Of a DNA stretch of 15,898 bases, positions 1-7,663 are shown piece after piece. Numbering within the stretch: the first letter of the stretch is position 1; each line of letters starts with the position of its first letter. The position numbers and the translations under genes were made by a program. Source of the stretch: WHSY01 sp050700385 (GTDB lineage Bacteria > Actinomycetota > Actinomycetes > Mycobacteriales > Pseudonocardiaceae); contig JBOHGT010000041.1 in assembly GCA_050700385.1 (NCBI GenBank), positions 1-15,898 on the forward strand. The letters are read 5' to 3'. The notes under the pieces were generated by a model. It was not told where the DNA came from. It did no database searches and saw only the letters and a list, made by a program, of their open reading frames with translations.

Positions 1-4
1 GACG

Positions 5-400
5 TCACGGCACAACGGTGAAGCCTCGAGCCCGGAAGCCGTCGTCGAATGCGAATGCGGAGGTGATCGTTCGCTGTCGCATGACCTCGAAGCTGGTCCA
101 GTCCACCAACGAGATGTGTCGGCGCCGTGCTGCCAGCAGCGCGGTGACGGCCCGTTCATGAAGCTGCCCATCGATCCGGACGACGGCAGCCGGCACGCTC
201 AGCTCGTTGACGAAGGTCTCCACTGCCGCGATCCCGAGCCGGCGTTGTACCAGCGCGGTCGTCTCGATCAGCACGTAGTTGTGCGTCAGTACCGGCTCAG
301 CGGACAGTAGCGCGCGCCAGTGCTCCGCTGCCGCGTCGTGGTGCGGGTCAGCGCTGTCGAGCAGCGCGTACCAGGCCGAGGTGTCGACGAAGGTCGTCAC
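5..400 (-). CDS. vapC: VapC-like PIN-domain ribonuclease toxin
   Basis: The 131-residue product has the length and layout of a PIN-domain toxin, the nuclease half of a type II toxin-antitoxin pair; family members cleave RNA using Mg2+ held by conserved acidic residues. The expected acidic positions are visible: D6 in the N-terminal VDTSAW motif, E46 in VLIETTAL, D100 in ISLVDWTSF and D119 in AFAFDDGF. The GTG start at 400 overlaps the stop of the upstream antitoxin gene by four bases (GTGA), which implies translational coupling so that toxin is made only with antitoxin. The gene ends at the TGA at 5-7 and is complete. The family call is firm; the RNA target cannot be read from sequence. Confidence 0.93.
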   Translation of the reverse strand: MTTFVDTSAWYALLDSADPHHDAAAEHWRALLSAEPVLTHNYVLIETTALVQRRLGIAAVETFVNELSVPAAVVRIDGQLHERAVTALLAARRRHISLVDWTSFEVMRQRTITSAFAFDDGFRARGFTVVP

Positions 401-636
401 GAGCTGTAGATCTCATCGAGGAACCGATCGTGATCTTCGGCGACGTTCTCGGGGTTCGATCGGTAGCTGCCGACCGCTGCAAGCGAGCGGGTGGCCTCGT
501 CGCCGGTCCTGTCGCTGCACAGCAGCGCATCCACAGCCTCGCGCACCAGCGCAGCGATCGACACTCCCCGCTCGTGGGCGCGCTGTCGCAGGGCCGCCAG
601 CTGGTGCTCGGTCAGCGACACCTGGGTTTGCTTCAT
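397..636 (-). CDS. vapB: VapB-like ribbon-helix-helix antitoxin
   Basis: This 79-residue protein starts with a short beta strand (KQTQVSLTEHQ) followed by two helices (LAALRQRAHERG and SIAALVREAVDALL), the pattern of a ribbon-helix-helix DNA-binding fold. The acidic C-terminal tail (NPENVAEDHDRFLDEIYSS) would be the part that wraps and inhibits the toxin. It lies directly upstream of the PIN-domain gene with a 4-bp overlap, the standard antitoxin-first order. Its ATG (634-636) has no Shine-Dalgarno sequence; instead a TATCAT -10 box sits 6 nt upstream, so the mRNA is probably leaderless. RHH antitoxins usually repress their own promoter, and a 9-bp inverted repeat spans this promoter and start codon. 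Confidence 0.9.
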   Translation of the reverse strand: MKQTQVSLTEHQLAALRQRAHERGVSIAALVREAVDALLCSDRTGDEATRSLAAVGSYRSNPENVAEDHDRFLDEIYSS

Positions 637-667
637 AAGGGAATGATATCAATATGTACCCTTATGA
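633..667 (-). promoter_or_regulatory. Promoter and dyad operator of vapBC
   Basis: A perfect 9-bp inverted repeat (TCATAAGGG at 633-641, CCCTTATGA at 659-667) flanks 17 bp that contain the palindrome TGATATCA (644-651). On the minus strand the -10 box TATCAT (643-648) lies inside, and 6 nt separate it from the antitoxin ATG. The dyad overlaps both promoter and start codon, as expected for an autoregulatory operator bound by the RHH antitoxin or the VapBC complex. The -35 region has no good match. Confidence 0.65.
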
Positions 668-728
668 TGGCACGGCTCGATCGAGACGGATCACGCTGCT
701 TCGCGGTGTCAACGTGGGCGGCCGTGGT

Positions 729-734
729 TACGAT
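729..734 (+). promoter_or_regulatory. Candidate -10 box for a leaderless alaX mRNA
   Basis: TACGAT fits TANNNT and is followed by 6 nt and then the GTG at 741. No Shine-Dalgarno sequence precedes this GTG, so transcription probably starts at or next to the start codon. No convincing -35 element is visible. Confidence 0.45.
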
Positions 735-740
735 CGCGCC

Positions 741-1514
741 GTGCCAGTTCCCGGTCACGACGCCCCGATCCCACCGCCGGCCGAGCAGGCTGCCACCGAG
801 CTGTTCGCCACCGACGCCTACTGCCGATCGTTCGACAGCAGCGTGCTCGAGGTCGACCGTGAGCAGTGCCGCGTCGCGCTGGCCCGGACCGCGTTCTACC
901 CGGGCGGTGGCGGGCAGCCGCCTGACCTCGGCCGGCTGAGCTGGGGCGACGTCACTGCCCCCGTGGTCGCGGCGCGCCGGGAGGGTGGCCGGATCTGGCA
1001 CTACCTGGACGTGCCGGAGCTGCCGGGCCGCGGCGTCGAGGTGTACGGCGAGCTGGACTGGCAGCGCCGTCACCGGCTGATGCGCACCCACACCGCGCTG
1101 CACATCCTCTGCGGCGTCATCTGGACGGAGTTCCGCGTGGCCGTGACCGGCGGCAACATGGAGCCCGGCAAGGGACGGCTCGACTTCCCGCTGGAGAGCA
1201 TGTCGACCGATCTGGGCCAGCGCGTGGAGCGGCGGATCAACGAGGAGATCCAGCGGGCTCGTGAGGTCGTCGTGGAGTTCCTCGGGCGCGAGGCCGCCGA
1301 TCTCGATCCGGCGCTGATCCGCACGTCGGCGAACCTCATCCCGCGCGAGATCGATCCGCTTCGCGTGATCGACATCGTCGGGCTGGACAAGCAGGCCGAC
1401 GGCGGCACCCACGTGCTCAACACCGCCGACGTCGGGCTCGTCACGGTGACGGGCACGGAGTCCAAGGGCAAGGGGAACAAGCGGATCCGGCTGGAGTTGC
1501 CCGGCAACGGGTAG
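741..1514 (+). CDS. Alanyl-tRNA editing protein, AlaX type
   Basis: The product resembles the free-standing editing domains (AlaX) related to the C-terminal half of alanyl-tRNA synthetase, which hydrolyse Ser or Gly mis-attached to tRNA-Ala. Visible landmarks are the N-terminal barrel segment FYPGGGGQPPDLG (about residues 52-64), the zinc motif HxxxH as HTALH (117-121), and the second metal motif as ADGGTHV (219-225). In the classic motif CGGTH a cysteine comes four residues before the histidine; here that position is Asp220. I chose the GTG at 741 (257 residues): the frame opens at 654, but the first 29 codons look unlike the family, overlap the vapB promoter and lack a ribosome site, while a -10 box sits 6 nt before 741. 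The HAD phosphatase gene follows after 2 nt, so the two are probably co-transcribed. Confidence 0.87.
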   Translation: MPVPGHDAPIPPPAEQAATELFATDAYCRSFDSSVLEVDREQCRVALARTAFYPGGGGQPPDLGRLSWGDVTAPVVAARREGGRIWHYLDVPELPGRGVEVYGELDWQRRHRLMRTHTALHILCGVIWTEFRVAVTGGNMEPGKGRLDFPLESMSTDLGQRVERRINEEIQRAREVVVEFLGREAADLDPALIRTSANLIPREIDPLRVIDIVGLDKQADGGTHVLNTADVGLVTVTGTESKGKGNKRIRLELPGNG

Positions 1515-1516
1515 CG

Positions 1517-2197
1517 ATGTCCCGACTCCCCACTCCCGCCGCTGTGCTGCTCGACCTGGACGGCACGCTCGTCGACACGGTCGGCCACCGGATCAACGCC
1601 TGGCTGCGTGCCTTCGCGGAAGGCCATCTACCCGCCTCACGTGAGCATGTCGCGACTCTGATCGGCTCCGACGGCAGGCGCCTCGCCCGCAAGGTGGCGC
1701 GGGTGGCCGGCCACCGGCTCGATGCCGCGCGCGCCGAGCTGCTCGACCGGCGGGCGGGCGAGATCTACGAGACGATCAATCGCGACCCGCAGCCGCTGCC
1801 GGGTGTCCGGGCGCTGCTCGCGGAGCTCGACCGGCGGCAGATCCGCTGGGCGATCGCCACGTCGAGCCGCCGCGAGCAGGTGATGGCCTCGGTCGAGGCG
1901 CTCGGGCTCGGCTCCGTCCCGGAGATCGTCGACGGGAGCCACGTGCAACGGGCGAAGCCCGACCCGGAGCTGCTGCTGCTCGGTGCCCGGGAGCTGGGGG
2001 CCGACCCGCCCCGGTGCTGGTACGTCGGCGACGCCACATGGGACATGCTCGCGGCCACGGCCGCCGGGATGGTTGCCGTCGGGGTCACCGCAGGTGCGGC
2101 GGTGGACGGGGCAGCGCTGCGCGATGCCGGAGCGGCGACGGTCGTGGCGACCCTGGAAGAGCTCGTCCCGCTGCTCGGGCCGGATCGGGTCGGCTAA
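1517..2197 (+). CDS. HAD-superfamily phosphatase
   Basis: This 226-residue protein carries all four haloacid dehalogenase motifs. Motif I is LLDLDGTLVD with nucleophile D13 and acid/base D15; motif II is ATSS (114-117); motif III is K147 in AKPDPE; motif IV is YVGDATWDM with D172 and D176 binding Mg2+. The helical cap between motifs I and II (about residues 20-85) is of the subfamily-I type seen in phosphoglycolate phosphatase and beta-phosphoglucomutase relatives. Such enzymes hydrolyse small phosphorylated metabolites through an aspartyl-phosphate intermediate in the cytoplasm. The substrate cannot be assigned. The ATG lies 2 nt after the alaX stop, so it is very likely in the same transcript. 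Confidence 0.9.
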   Translation: MSRLPTPAAVLLDLDGTLVDTVGHRINAWLRAFAEGHLPASREHVATLIGSDGRRLARKVARVAGHRLDAARAELLDRRAGEIYETINRDPQPLPGVRALLAELDRRQIRWAIATSSRREQVMASVEALGLGSVPEIVDGSHVQRAKPDPELLLLGARELGADPPRCWYVGDATWDMLAATAAGMVAVGVTAGAAVDGAALRDAGAATVVATLEELVPLLGPDRVG

Positions 2198-2236
2198 CCT
2201 CTTTGGCCTGCACGGTTGTCGTGACGAAGGAGGATC

Positions 2237-3043
2237 ATGCCGGTCGTCGAGCTCAACGGGATCAGGCTGAGCTACCAGGTGACGGGCTCCGGCGAGTTGG
2301 TGGTGCTCGTGATGGGGACGGGCAGCCCCGGCAGGGTGTGGCAGCTGCACCAGGTTCCGGCGCTGATCGCGGCCGGCTACCGGGTGGCCACCGTCGACAA
2401 CCGGGGCATCCCGCCCTCGGACGAGTGCGCCGGTGGGATGACCATCGACGACCTGGTGGGAGACACCGCGGCGTTGATCGAGCACCTGGGTGGCGGGCCG
2501 GCGCGGGTGGTCGGTACCTCGCTGGGCGCACGGGTCGTGCAGGAGGTGGCGTTGGCACGTCCGGATCTGGTGTCGCAGGCGGTGATGATGGCTGCGCATG
2601 GACGGCCTAGCCCCCTGCATTCGACGCTGTCGGTGGGGGAGCGCGCCCTGTCCGACGCGGGGATCGAGCTGCCGCCGGAGTACTACGCGGCGATCACCGC
2701 GATGCAGAACCTGTCGCCGCGGACGCTCAATGACGCCACAGCGGTGCGGGACTGGCTCGATCTGTTCGAGTTCGCCGGATCTCCCATCGGCGCAGGCGAG
2801 CGGGCTCAGCTCGAGCTGGACGACTTCCCCGACCGGCTGGGCGACTACCGCCGGATCACGGTGCCGAGCCTGGTGATCGGTTTCTCCGACGACCTGATGG
2901 TCCCGCCGTATCTGGGTCGTGAGGTGGCCGGGGCGATCCCGGGGGCCCGGTACGAGGAGATCGAGGGCTGCGGGCATTACGGTTACCTCGAACGCCCCGA
3001 CGAGGTCAACGAGCTGATCGTGAAGTTCTTCGCCCTCGCGTGA
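2237..3043 (+). CDS. Alpha/beta-fold hydrolase
   Basis: The 268-residue product has the alpha/beta-hydrolase layout: an early strand followed by the oxyanion-region MGTGSPG (26-32), the nucleophile elbow GTSLG with S95, an acidic residue after strand 6 (D218 or D219 in FSDDLMVPP) and the catalytic histidine H247 in GCGHYGYLERPDEV. A lid of about 80 residues lies between the nucleophile and the acid. Members include esterases, lactonases, epoxide hydrolases and C-C bond hydrolases; the substrate is not predictable here. The start is well supported by the strong ribosome site GAAGGAGGA (2226-2234), three nucleotides before the ATG. The 39-bp gap after the HAD gene could hold a promoter (TAACCT at 2195-2200) or the genes may be one operon. 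Confidence 0.9.
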   Translation: MPVVELNGIRLSYQVTGSGELVVLVMGTGSPGRVWQLHQVPALIAAGYRVATVDNRGIPPSDECAGGMTIDDLVGDTAALIEHLGGGPARVVGTSLGARVVQEVALARPDLVSQAVMMAAHGRPSPLHSTLSVGERALSDAGIELPPEYYAAITAMQNLSPRTLNDATAVRDWLDLFEFAGSPIGAGERAQLELDDFPDRLGDYRRITVPSLVIGFSDDLMVPPYLGREVAGAIPGARYEEIEGCGHYGYLERPDEVNELIVKFFALA

Positions 3044-3071
3044 CCGGTGGGCCTCGAGCCTGAAACCTGCG

Positions 3072-4367
3072 TTACCTGACCGGTCGTCGGGCCAGTTCCG
3101 CGCCGATCGTGTCGATCACCGGATCGCGCAGGATCTGCGATTCCCCGCTCATCAGATGGCGTTCTGCGATCTCCACGACGACCACCTCGCCCTCCGCGAG
3201 AAGCTCACCGGCTCGCTCGGGGGCGGCTCCCACCGTCTCCGGGTGCACGATCGACAGGTCGTTGAAGACCGCTGCGAGGTAACGGCTGGCGAACTGGGTG
3301 TACGAATCCGCGACCATGCGTACCGGTCGCTCGATCGTGCCGGTCGTGGGTGGTGAGGCCAGCTCGAGCCGCAGCCGGAAGTCACTGACGACGGGCTGCG
3401 TCCGGTCGGGGCCCCCGTCGGGTGCGAGAGCGTAGGTGTCGATGCGGTGCTCGCCGTTTCTCCCGATGAGCGGGCTGATGTCGTCGGGCCACGGTATCGA
3501 TCCGTTACGGCTGATCTGCCACGTCCTGCTCACACCAGGTTCGATGCTGCCGGCGAGTGCGTAGGTCAGCACGAGCCCGCCCTCGTGACTCCAGTGGGTG
3601 TCAGCGGGATAGTAGATCGATCCGCCCTTGCGTGCCGCTGCGTCCCGGAGCGCGGGTCGCAGGTCGATGGCGCCCACCGCCGGCACGGCTCTTCGCCAGA
3701 ACTCGGCTCTCGCAGCTCCCACACAGCCGTCGCCCACGTACTCCTCCGGCATGAGCTCCGGCACCATCGTCGTCTTGTCGGGCGCGACCACGAGTTCGAA
3801 GCGACGCCCCGAGCGCTCTACCGCGTCGCGTAGCTCGTGGAGCGAGGCGATGACGCCGTCGAGAGACCTGGACGGCGCGCAGGCGCCACGCACGTACGAG
3901 CCGAGGTACAGCCACCCGTCCTTGCCCTCGATCACGGCGGGGAAGGCGGACAGCGGGATCCGGTCGCGGTCCGCGGGCGCCGGTACCGGGTCGACAGGGC
4001 CCGGCTGCGCCTCGGCGGGTGCGCCCTGCTCGGTGAAGGGGGCCGGCTCGCCGAAGACTCCGCGGCTGACGACGTCGTAGGTCCGGACTGCATCGTCCCG
4101 GAACGGCAGCCGATCAGCAGCCCATGCCTCCAGTCCCGTGAAGAAGCCCCACCCCGCAGTGATCGCCGGGAAGGGTGCCAATGGGCGGTTCTCGAACTCG
4201 GCGGCTCCGGCCCCCAGCGGCACGCTGAGAGTCGGTGTGAGGAAGAACAGGGCCGCGCAGACCAGAGCCGTCAGCTGCCGCCCCCCGTGCCGGGGCCGGT
4301 GCAGTGGATGCTCCTGCGGCAGCCATGCCTCGTGCAGGTCGATGGCCCGCCGCTCTGTCACGGACAC
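3072..4367 (-). CDS. Membrane-anchored AlgX/AlgJ-like SGNH protein, probable polysaccharide O-acetylation
   Basis: The product (431 residues from the GTG at 4367) has a short basic cytoplasmic end, one hydrophobic segment (about residues 31-55) and a large outside domain. That domain resembles the AlgX/AlgJ group of SGNH-fold O-acetyltransferases: the segment KDGWLYLG (149-156), the D-x-H pair in YPADTHWSHEGG (D256, H258), and a candidate nucleophile S355 in VADSYTQFASRYL. Relatives transfer acetyl groups onto exported polysaccharides. The gene is divergent from the giant glycosyltransferase gene and near a membrane acyltransferase, which fits surface-glycan modification. Start choice is open: the frame reaches a GTG at 4376, but a TAGGGT box at 4375-4380 would give a leaderless start at 4367. 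The acceptor polymer is unknown. Confidence 0.75.
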   Translation of the reverse strand: MSVTERRAIDLHEAWLPQEHPLHRPRHGGRQLTALVCAALFFLTPTLSVPLGAGAAEFENRPLAPFPAITAGWGFFTGLEAWAADRLPFRDDAVRTYDVVSRGVFGEPAPFTEQGAPAEAQPGPVDPVPAPADRDRIPLSAFPAVIEGKDGWLYLGSYVRGACAPSRSLDGVIASLHELRDAVERSGRRFELVVAPDKTTMVPELMPEEYVGDGCVGAARAEFWRRAVPAVGAIDLRPALRDAAARKGGSIYYPADTHWSHEGGLVLTYALAGSIEPGVSRTWQISRNGSIPWPDDISPLIGRNGEHRIDTYALAPDGGPDRTQPVVSDFRLRLELASPPTTGTIERPVRMVADSYTQFASRYLAAVFNDLSIVHPETVGAAPERAGELLAEGEVVVVEIAERHLMSGESQILRDPVIDTIGAELARRPVR

Positions 4368-4374
4368 GGCCCAC

Positions 4375-4380
4375 ACCCTA
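4375..4380 (-). promoter_or_regulatory. Candidate -10 box for the SGNH gene
   Basis: Read on the minus strand the bases are TAGGGT, matching TANNNT, with 7 nt to the GTG at 4367. The same 60-bp divergent interval holds TAACCT at 4396-4401, a possible -10 for the plus-strand glycosyltransferase gene. The -35 elements are not recognisable. Confidence 0.35.
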
Positions 4381-4438
4381 GCGACGTTCTCCCGGTAACC
4401 TCCGGGCCGACCGCGTCGAGACGGTGGGGAGACATTGC

Positions 4439-7400
4439 ATGGAGCAGACCGGCCAGCCGGAGACGGATGCGATCGAGCCTGGTCAGCGGCTCATCGACTG
4501 GACCGGTGAACGATGCGTGCCGTGGACCGACGACGTGCAGGTGATCTACGAGCACTACCACCGCTATGCGCTGGCCGGGCAGTTCACGGCGGGCAAGCGG
4601 ATCCTCGACCTGGCGTGCGGCGAGGGCTATGGAGCTGCGCTGCTGGCCGCCGAGGCGCGGGAGGTCGTCGGCCTGGACAACGACCCTCGCACCATCGAGC
4701 ACGCCAGGGCGAACTACGAGGGGAAGAACCTCGTGTTCGAGCTCGCCTCCATGGTCGACCCCGATGCGCTCTCCGACCAGGGCGGTTTCGATGTCATCAC
4801 CTGCTTCGAAGCGCTCGAGCACGTCGAGGATCAGGATGCGCTGATGGCCCTGGTGCGTCGCAAGCTCGCCCCCGGCGGCCTGTTCCTGACCAGCACTCCT
4901 GACACCGAGGTCTACAGCCACGACCATGGGAACGAGAACCCGTTCCACGTCAAAGAGCTCACCGAGCCGGAGTTCCGCGCGCTGCTGAACGGCTCCTTCG
5001 GTCACGTCGCCGTCCTCCGGCAGAACGCGGTGACCGGCTCGGTGATCTCGGCTGATCGGAACGGGAGCGCGGCGGGTGGTCCGGCGCTGGCGCAGACGCT
5101 GCGCCGGCGCCCGGGCGGCTGGGAGCTCGGCGACGCGCTGCCGCATACCTACCTGCTCGGCATCGCCTCGGACGGCCCGCTCCCGCAGGTTCCCGATCTG
5201 GCGCTGCTGGTGGATCCGGACCTCGCGATCGTGCGTCTGGCGTGGCAGGCCGGGGCCGCCGGAGAGCGTGAGCACGTCGCGCACGCTCTCGAGCTGTACC
5301 GGACGAGCCGCGAGGAGGTCGATGAGCTCAAGCGGTCGCTCTCGTCACTGGAGTCGCTGCGGGTCGAGCAGGAGAACGCCGCCAGGCGGCAGATCGAGCA
5401 ACTCGAATCCGGCCTGACGGCGGTTCAGCGCCGATCGGAAAGGGCCGAGTCCAGGGCGTCCTGGGCGTCCGAGATCAGCAGGCAGGCCGAGCAGCGAGCG
5501 GCCGAACTCGAGGAGGAGGTCGCCGCGCTGCGCGCTCAGCAGTCCGCGGTGGCGCAGCGTCTCATCGGTCGGTATCGCAGCACGATCGAGCGTTCCGCCC
5601 CGCGTGGCACCAAGCGGCGTGACCTCTACGAGCGTGCGCTCGGCCGGCGGCCGGGTCTGCCCCTCCCCGACCAGGTGCCGGGGCCCGTCGTGGTCACGAC
5701 CAGCGACACGCCGCTGGTGAGCGTGATCGTCCCGGTGCACGGGAAGTGGGCGTTCACCCGCGCCTGCCTCGGCAGCATCGAGGCCAACCGGCCGGCAGTC
5801 CCGTTCGAGGTCATCGTCGTGGACGACGCCTCGCCCGATCGGACCGCGGACGAGGTGTCCGCGAGCCCCGGTGTCCGCCTGGTGCGGACTGATCGCAACG
5901 TGGGCTTCGTGGGCGCGAGCAACCTCGGCGCCGGGCAGGCGAGGGGGGAGTACCTGCTCTTCTTGAACAACGACACCGAGGTGCACCCCGGCTGGCTCGA
6001 CGAGCTGGTCGCGACCGCCGACTCCGACGACCGGATCGGCTTGATCGGGGCCAAGCTCGTCTACCCGGACGGACGGCTACAGGAGTGCGGCGGCATCGTG
6101 TGGTCCGACGGGACGGGGTGGAACTACGGCCGGAATGGCGACCCGGATTCTCCCGAGTTCCAGGCACTCCGCGATGTCGACTACTGCTCGGGCGCGGCGA
6201 TCCTCGTCCGCCGTGATGTCTTCGAGCAGGTCGGCGGATTCGACGACCGGTACGCACCCGCCTACTACGAGGACACCGACCTCGCCTTCGCGGTCCGCTC
6301 CACCGGCCACCGGACGGTGGTCCAGCCCCGCGCGATCGTGACGCACCATGAGGGCGTCTCGCACGGCACCGACGCCTCGACCGGTGGCAAGCGTTACCAG
6401 GAGCTCAACCGGGCGGTCTTCGTGGAGAAGTGGGCGGCGGAGCTGGCCCACCACTGCCCGTCGGCCAGCAGCCGCAACGTGTGGCTCGGGCGGCAGCGTG
6501 GTGCCACCGGCCACGAGGGCGGCCTGGTCCTGGTGGCCGACCACCAGGTGCCCACACCGGACCGGGATTCCGGCTCCGCGCGGCTGTACCAGCTGCTTCT
6601 CGAGCTCACCGCGCTCGGCGAGCGGATCGTGTTCTTCCCGTCCAACGGTGCTGCGCTGCGGCCGTACACGGAGGATCTGCAGCGACACGGGATCACTGTG
6701 ATCTTCGATCCGGCCGGCCAGGCGGCGTTCCTCCGCGAGGCGGGTGATGCCATCACCCTGGCGGTGCTGTCCAGGCCGGCCGTCGCGTGGAGGTTGCTCG
6801 AGGAGCTGCGTGAGCTCGCTCCCGCATGCCTGATCGCATACGACACGGTTGATCTGCACTTCCTGCGTCTGGAGCGGCAGGCGGAGCTCGTCGCGTCCGA
6901 GGGCGGCAAGGCGCACGCGGCTGCGATCGGCCGGAAGGCAGCCGTATCGAGGGAGCTGGAACTCGCGCTGGTCCGGTCCACCGACCTCACCCTCGTCGTG
7001 TCGGAGTTCGAGCAGCGGTTGCTGCAGGAAGTGGAACCCAAGGCGTCGGTCAGGGTGCTGTCGAACGTGCACTCGGTCCGCGCCGGCAGGGTGCAACCCC
7101 GGGGCCGGGAAGGGATCCTGTTCGTCGGGAGCTTCGACCACCTGCCGAACCGGGACGCCGCGCGATGGATGGCCACCGACGTGATGCCGCTCGTCCACCG
7201 GCGCCGACCGCAGGCGACGCTGCACATCGTCGGCAGCAATCCCTCCCCCGACGTCCTCGACCTCGCCGCGGCCGGTGTCGAGGTGCACGGCTGGGTACCC
7301 GATCTCGCGCCGCTGTACCTGAGACACCGCGTCTCCGTCGCTCCACTGCGTTTCGGTGCGGGTGTCAAGGGCAAGGTCGGGGACAGTGTGGGCGCGGGTC

Positions 7401-7663
7401 TGCCTACGGTGTGCACCTCGACGGCGGTCGAGGGAATGCAGCTCACACCGGGCGAGGACGTGCTGGTCGCCGACGACGCGGAGCCGTTTGCGGATGCAGT
7501 CGTGGCGCTGCTCGAGAACGACTCGCTGTGGCAGCGCATCTCCGACGCCGGACCGGCGGCGATCCGTGCCCAATTCGGTCCCGCTACAGCACGGGGGACC
7601 CTGCAGGACATCCTCGCGATCGCCCGCGGGACGTCACCTCAGCGCACCGTCGGCGGTGCGTAG
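4439..7663 (+). CDS. Four-part fusion: SAM methyltransferase, coiled coil, GT2 and GT-B-like glycosyltransferase
   Basis: This 1074-residue protein joins parts that are often separate. Residues about 25-200 form a class I SAM methyltransferase with the TGER and HRYALA signature and motif I RILDLACGEGYG (54-65). Residues about 275-375 are charged, Leu/Glu/Arg-rich and predicted to be coiled coil. Residues about 425-690 are a GT2 (GT-A fold) domain: VSVIVPVHGKW, VDDASPD, a metal-binding NND at 510-512 and the catalytic-region YYEDTDL near 609-615. Residues about 700-1065 resemble GT-B enzymes, with LFVGSFDHLPN (from about 893), HGWVPDLAPLY (about 950) and FGAGVKGKVGDSVGAGLPTV. It probably builds and methylates a surface polysaccharide at the inner membrane face. 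The ATG at 4439 is preferred over the GTG at 4424 because GGGGAGA (4426-4432) is well spaced. No membrane segments are seen. Confidence 0.88.
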   Translation: MEQTGQPETDAIEPGQRLIDWTGERCVPWTDDVQVIYEHYHRYALAGQFTAGKRILDLACGEGYGAALLAAEAREVVGLDNDPRTIEHARANYEGKNLVFELASMVDPDALSDQGGFDVITCFEALEHVEDQDALMALVRRKLAPGGLFLTSTPDTEVYSHDHGNENPFHVKELTEPEFRALLNGSFGHVAVLRQNAVTGSVISADRNGSAAGGPALAQTLRRRPGGWELGDALPHTYLLGIASDGPLPQVPDLALLVDPDLAIVRLAWQAGAAGEREHVAHALELYRTSREEVDELKRSLSSLESLRVEQENAARRQIEQLESGLTAVQRRSERAESRASWASEISRQAEQRAAELEEEVAALRAQQSAVAQRLIGRYRSTIERSAPRGTKRRDLYERALGRRPGLPLPDQVPGPVVVTTSDTPLVSVIVPVHGKWAFTRACLGSIEANRPAVPFEVIVVDDASPDRTADEVSASPGVRLVRTDRNVGFVGASNLGAGQARGEYLLFLNNDTEVHPGWLDELVATADSDDRIGLIGAKLVYPDGRLQECGGIVWSDGTGWNYGRNGDPDSPEFQALRDVDYCSGAAILVRRDVFEQVGGFDDRYAPAYYEDTDLAFAVRSTGHRTVVQPRAIVTHHEGVSHGTDASTGGKRYQELNRAVFVEKWAAELAHHCPSASSRNVWLGRQRGATGHEGGLVLVADHQVPTPDRDSGSARLYQLLLELTALGERIVFFPSNGAALRPYTEDLQRHGITVIFDPAGQAAFLREAGDAITLAVLSRPAVAWRLLEELRELAPACLIAYDTVDLHFLRLERQAELVASEGGKAHAAAIGRKAAVSRELELALVRSTDLTLVVSEFEQRLLQEVEPKASVRVLSNVHSVRAGRVQPRGREGILFVGSFDHLPNRDAARWMATDVMPLVHRRRPQATLHIVGSNPSPDVLDLAAAGVEVHGWVPDLAPLYLRHRVSVAPLRFGAGVKGKVGDSVGAGLPTVCTSTAVEGMQLTPGEDVLVADDAEPFADAVVALLENDSLWQRISDAGPAAIRAQFGPATARGTLQDILAIARGTSPQRTVGGA

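Noticed and set aside
633..1412. Long minus-strand frame of 259 codons
   Set aside because: It is antisense to the AlaX gene, whose motifs are clear; the translated product is rich in His/Arg/Pro with no family features, as expected for a shadow frame in high-GC DNA.
1637..2977. Minus-strand frame of 446 codons
   Set aside because: It runs antisense through the HAD and alpha/beta hydrolase genes, both with intact catalytic motifs; its own composition is non-coding.
3041..3084. Repeated TGACCGGT between the alpha/beta hydrolase and SGNH genes
   Set aside because: Two 8-bp copies containing a 6-bp palindrome separated by a long loop; too weak for a terminator or operator call.
6077..7611. Long minus-strand frames inside the fusion gene
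   Set aside because: They lie opposite the GT2 and GT-B-like domains and show no domain features.
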